Shown here: positions 5,904 to 8,286 of the stretch, piece after piece
How the letters are laid out: each line of letters starts with the position of its first letter
How positions within the stretch are numbered: the stretch's first letter is position 1
NCBI GenBank assembly: GCA_964473995.1
Contig: CAYYRB010000080.1
Span: forward strand, 1 to 8,286
Direction: 5' to 3'
DNA: 8,286 nt
Source: JAKRSD01 sp964473995
Lineage (GTDB): Bacteria; Bacteroidota; Bacteroidia; CAIKAF01
Program-made: the position numbers and the translations under genes
Notes under the pieces: model-generated
Database searches by the model: none
What the model saw: the letters and a program-made list of their open reading frames with translations, nothing else
What the model was told of the DNA's origin: nothing

Positions 5904-7681
5904 ATGATTCGCCCGATGCGGATCTGTGCTTGTTCCAGCGTATATTTTTCCCGGTTGATATTCCACAGATAAACCACGATACGGGTGGTTTCGGGAGGTA
6001 CGTTCCGCCAGATCATCTTTACGGTTACGGGTTTGTCTTCCGCCCGAAATTCTTTTTTAAGTCGATGCAGCGGCGAAACCCCGTACTCAATCGTCTTCCC
6101 TGTTTTGTCGTACATGGTGTACACCAGCCGCAGCTTGGGCGGCGTGGATAAAGAGGTTATTTTCAGATCAGATTCCCACATCCAGGATTGGCCGGTAAAA
6201 ACGGACGGATTCAAATTTTCAAACAAATTGTAGAATTCGTCGAAATAGTATTTCGGGCCTTGGGTAATCGTGCTGTCGAAAAAAGGTTCGGTTTTCAGGA
6301 ACGATTTTCTGCGGGCCAGCACCAAATCCGAAATCGGGTCGGCATCAATGGAGTCGTATAACCCGGCATGGGAGGTGAACTCTCCGGGTCCGAAAATCAC
6401 GTAATCTTCAAAATCGCTGCCGTAGTGATCATAGTCCATATTCTGCAGTGCGCCTCCGTGGCGGAAGTTGTACCAGGACCATACCAGATCGCGGATGCGG
6501 TAGCCCCCTATGGTGGGGTTTTCGGGGCCTTTTCCCGTGCGCGCTTCGGAGTATATGCGTTGCCAGAATCGTTCCGGCAGATGTTCGTACTGCCAATACG
6601 TACTGTGCGTAAAATTGGCATGCGCCAGAAAATGAATGCCAAACAAAGCGGCTAAGGGCAGGGCCGCTTTCGGGTAAAGTGCATCTGCCGTAAACACGGA
6701 GAACAGGAACAGGTACAGCACCAGAAACATGCCCGTACGATCTGACGGGAAATTGACACCCAAAAGCAGGTTCAGGGCGGCAATGCCGAGCAGACTTCCC
6801 ATCAGCATAAACCCCAGAAGGAGAGGTGCGGGATTTTCCCGAAGGGATACCTTTTTCAGCAGAAAGGGGATAGACAGGAGGGCGATTAAAAACCAGCCGA
6901 CCCAAAAATAGGGGATGGGCCGGGCCGCAGAGCCGAAAAACTGGGCAGAGAAGGAAACCAATACCGCCTGATAAAAGGATTCACCCTGCGCATAGTAGAG
7001 CAATCCTCCCTTTTTCATGGCGAGGGAGAGCATGACGAACGGAATCAGGGCTGCGGCGCCCAGGAGAAGGGGAGCGGTTTGGCGGATTTTCAGGGATAGG
7101 TCGGATTTACTCCACCACACAAATAATAAGGCAAACGCCGCGAAGAGCAGAAAGCTGTTCATGAGCGTGAGGTTGGCCAGGGTGGCGAACCAGAAGGCGC
7201 CTACGGCAGCCAGGAGCCGGGCTGTTTTTCCCTGTTGCATAAACCGGATGCCGAAGTAAAGTGCCGCGGCGAGCAAACCCATGCTCATGCCGTATCCGCG
7301 GGAGTAGGCAAAGTATTCCGTGATGCCGTGCATGCCGATGCCGCCGATGAAGAGCGCCCACCGGCTAAGGTTGTGTTTCAGGAAACGGGAAAGGCCGTAG
7401 AGGGCGGCGCAGAAAATGGGGAAAAAGAGCAGGTTGGCGAGGCGCAGCGACCATGCGTGAATACCGAAAAGCTTTACGAAAAAATAGGAGAGGAGGGAAT
7501 TGAGGACATGGTTGTTTGCATCGAAGAGGGCTTTTCCGGGCAGCCATTCTCCATGATTTACGTAATGAAAAAACGTGGCCGCCTCATCATGCACGAGGGG
7601 TACGTGGCAGGCGCGCAGCGCGAGGTAAATCCACACGACTCCGCTTAGAAGAGCAAAGTATGCGGACTGTCTGATTTTCAT
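5888..7681 (-). CDS. Polytopic membrane protein, probable GT-C glycosyltransferase
   Basis: The 597-residue product has a hydrophobic N-terminal part (about residues 7-355) with roughly nine to eleven membrane helices, then a mainly soluble C-terminal part (about 360-597) ending in a probable beta-rich segment (TRIVVYLWNINREKYTLEQA). The first loop after helix 1 carries the acidic pair HDEAATF (31-37), followed by DANNHVLNSLL (54-64) and later YSRGYGMS (126-133). This is the arrangement of GT-C enzymes (PMT/ArnT/PIG-M-like), which transfer sugars from polyprenyl-phosphate donors on the outer face of the inner membrane. The donor, acceptor and exact family are unknown, and no gene symbol is justified. 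It is monocistronic on the minus strand, unlinked to other glycosylation genes here, converging on the PaiB-like gene with a 16-base overlap. The ATG at 7681 directly precedes a positively charged start (MKIRQ) and the first helix. Confidence 0.8.
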   Translation of the reverse strand: MKIRQSAYFALLSGVVWIYLALRACHVPLVHDEAATFFHYVNHGEWLPGKALFDANNHVLNSLLSYFFVKLFGIHAWSLRLANLLFFPIFCAALYGLSRFLKHNLSRWALFIGGIGMHGITEYFAYSRGYGMSMGLLAAALYFGIRFMQQGKTARLLAAVGAFWFATLANLTLMNSFLLFAAFALLFVWWSKSDLSLKIRQTAPLLLGAAALIPFVMLSLAMKKGGLLYYAQGESFYQAVLVSFSAQFFGSAARPIPYFWVGWFLIALLSIPFLLKKVSLRENPAPLLLGFMLMGSLLGIAALNLLLGVNFPSDRTGMFLVLYLFLFSVFTADALYPKAALPLAALFGIHFLAHANFTHSTYWQYEHLPERFWQRIYSEARTGKGPENPTIGGYRIRDLVWSWYNFRHGGALQNMDYDHYGSDFEDYVIFGPGEFTSHAGLYDSIDADPISDLVLARRKSFLKTEPFFDSTITQGPKYYFDEFYNLFENLNPSVFTGQSWMWESDLKITSLSTPPKLRLVYTMYDKTGKTIEYGVSPLHRLKKEFRAEDKPVTVKMIWRNVPPETTRIVVYLWNINREKYTLEQAQIRIGRIIQPPG

Positions 7682-7686
7682 GAGGG

Positions 7687-7715
7687 CTAAAGTACAAAAG
7701 TTGGGCGGGTGCCAA
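7687..7715 (-). promoter_or_regulatory. Possible promoter of the GT-C gene
   Basis: On the minus strand TTG (7715-7713, within a T-rich stretch) is followed after 18 bases by TACTTTAG (7694-7687), one mismatch from TAnnTTTG. Transcription would start within a few bases of the ATG at 7681, implying a nearly leaderless mRNA. The spacing is slightly short, so this is tentative. Confidence 0.35.
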
Positions 7716-8084
7716 AAAAGGAAGGATTTCGACTTTTGGGCAGCTCAAAAACGCGCCATTTTGTGAACTATTAAATGGTGATTAGTTTATATTTTGTTCC
7801 TTTTTAATTTTCAATGATTTGAAAATGTGTTTTTTAAGAGCCATGTTAAAAAGCGGGAAATTTGTCCATGGAAATATGAGAAAGAGCCCTGAACTTTGTA
7901 AAAACCGAAACGACCCTCATGGAATAAAAAGGCAAGGAGAGCGGAAAGATCTTTTTTGGGCGACAAGTGCCAAAAAGTGTTCTTTTTTCGTGTGTGGAGA
8001 TGGGTTAAGTTTGGTTCGCCGGGGGAATAAAAAAATGAATCATGAACAGCAACCGAAACATCTACCGTAAGCAAGGAAACGAAA
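7716..8084. other. Non-coding stretch with no recognised gene
   Basis: This AT-rich stretch lies between the GT-C gene and the tandem hairpins. It contains no protein I recognise: the open frames on both strands are short, with compositions unlike the neighbouring genes, and no tRNA, tmRNA or RNase P signature is apparent. Two modest inverted repeats are present. One is CGCCATTT (7754-7761) with AAATGGTG (7773-7780), with one G-U pair and an 11-base loop. The other is ATTTTCAA-TGAT-TTGAAAAT (7807-7826), followed on the plus strand by a T run at 7830-7835, which could act as a weak AT-rich terminator or operator. Two very short minus-strand open frames (7846-7920 and 7782-7844) are noted under findings. 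Confidence 0.5.
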
Positions 8085-8114
8085 GGAGGTGTCCGTCCTG
8101 AAACCGACACCTCC
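8085..8114 (-). terminator. Perfect 9-bp GC-rich hairpin, possible terminator
   Basis: GGAGGTGTC (8085-8093) and GACACCTCC (8106-8114) are perfect complements around a 12-base loop. Read on the minus strand the hairpin is followed by TTTCGTTTCC, a broken U-rich tail, so it could end a minus-strand transcript. On the plus strand no U run follows. The plus-strand sequence GAAAGGAGGTGT (8081-8092) is also complementary to the 16S rRNA 3' tail as I remember it for Bacteroidota, yet no start codon follows at ribosome-binding distance. The terminator call is tentative; an RNA structural element is the alternative. Confidence 0.4.
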
Positions 8115-8117
8115 CTC

Positions 8118-8149
8118 CGGCGCTTTAAATCACGACATCCAAAGCGCCG
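8118..8149. repeat. Second perfect 9-bp inverted repeat
   Basis: CGGCGCTTT (8118-8126) and AAAGCGCCG (8141-8149) are perfect complements around a 14-base loop. The repeat lies only three bases from the preceding hairpin and directly abuts the promoter-like element at 8150-8157. No U run follows on either strand, so it is not a standard terminator. It could be an operator or part of a structured RNA. Confidence 0.55.
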
Positions 8150-8183
8150 CAAAGGTAGGAAGAAAAAACACAGCATGACGAAA
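8150..8183 (-). promoter_or_regulatory. Minus-strand promoter-like element
   Basis: TACCTTTG (8157-8150, minus strand) matches the Bacteroidota -7 box TAnnTTTG exactly and is followed by the typical CGGCG. At the -33 position only TTTCG (8183-8179) is found, 21 bases away. Transcription would start near 8144, inside the 8118-8149 inverted repeat, and run through the 8085-8114 hairpin. No convincing gene follows on the minus strand until the GT-C gene at 7681. Confidence 0.4.
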
Positions 8184-8257
8184 TGTTTTTGGACGTTCAT
8201 GTTTCAATTACAGCTTGTTAGCAACGTCCGTTTTCTTTCATTACTAATGCAATATTT

Positions 8258-8286
8258 ATGAAAAATCAAATTTTTAAAGCAGCCTT
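8258..8286 (+). CDS. Possible start of a plus-strand gene, cut by window end
   Basis: An ATG at 8258 opens a frame reading MKNQIFKAA and continuing out of the window. The AT-rich upstream context (CAATATTT) and a Lys-rich start running into hydrophobic residues resemble the beginning of a signal peptide in Bacteroidota, but only nine complete codons are visible. No good promoter is seen directly upstream. A 7-bp inverted repeat GGACGTT/AACGTCC (8191-8197 and 8223-8229) lies 28 bases before the ATG. If real, the gene is divergent from the GT-C gene, and the hairpin pair lies in its upstream region. Confidence 0.35.

Noticed and set aside
7819..8070. 83-codon plus-strand open frame
   Set aside because: No recognisable motif, no promoter at a good distance and an odd basic, Cys-containing composition; probably chance. 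Homology search could overturn this.
7811..8200. 129-codon minus-strand open frame
   Set aside because: It spans both perfect hairpins and the promoter-like element, and its product shows no recognisable domain or consistent composition.
7690..8286. tmRNA, RNase P RNA, 6S or SRP RNA
   Set aside because: I looked for the GAGGAAAGTCC core of RNase P, tmRNA ends and tRNA-like arms on both strands and saw none; only the isolated hairpins remain.
1..8286. Mobile elements, CRISPR arrays, toxin-antitoxin or phage genes
   Set aside because: No transposase, integrase, regularly spaced repeats, target-site duplications or typical small gene pairs were seen; the gene content is housekeeping.

Overview
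The window looks like ordinary chromosomal DNA from a member of the Bacteroidota (Bacteroidetes). The evidence is the type of HtpG and of ribosomal protein L19, the weak or absent Shine-Dalgarno sites, and several promoters of the phylum-specific form TTTG, about 19-21 bases, TAnnTTTG. The clearest of these lie in front of a tRNA-Asp, a small basic protein gene and rplS. A KdsC-type phosphatase suggests a Gram-negative envelope with Kdo-containing lipopolysaccharide. The genus cannot be named from this sequence.

Layout: on the minus strand at the left edge lies a tRNA-Asp (GTC) cut by the window start, with its own strong promoter, preceded by a DUF58/vWA-like gene that ends in a terminator. 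Divergent from DUF58 is htpG (Hsp90 chaperone) on the plus strand. A 54-residue basic protein gene runs convergently into htpG, and the two meet at a perfect 16-base palindrome. It is divergent from rplS (L19), which ends in a textbook terminator. After that terminator comes a tight plus-strand run of three genes with 5- and 2-base gaps: a KdsC-like phosphatase (LPS sugar synthesis), gpsA (glycerol 3-phosphate for phospholipids) and a PaiB-family FMN-binding protein. The first two are both envelope-precursor genes. A large minus-strand membrane protein of GT-C glycosyltransferase type converges on this run and overlaps its last gene by 16 bases at the 3' ends.

The last 600 bases (7682-8286) hold no recognisable complete gene. 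They contain two adjacent perfect 9-bp hairpins at 8085-8149, a minus-strand promoter-like element abutting them, and at the right edge a possible start of a plus-strand gene (8258 onward). This non-coding block is the only part whose structure is not explained by the genes. I see no defence system, mobile element, CRISPR array or clear new system. The more unusual points are the hairpin pair, the small basic protein gene and the unassigned GT-C protein.
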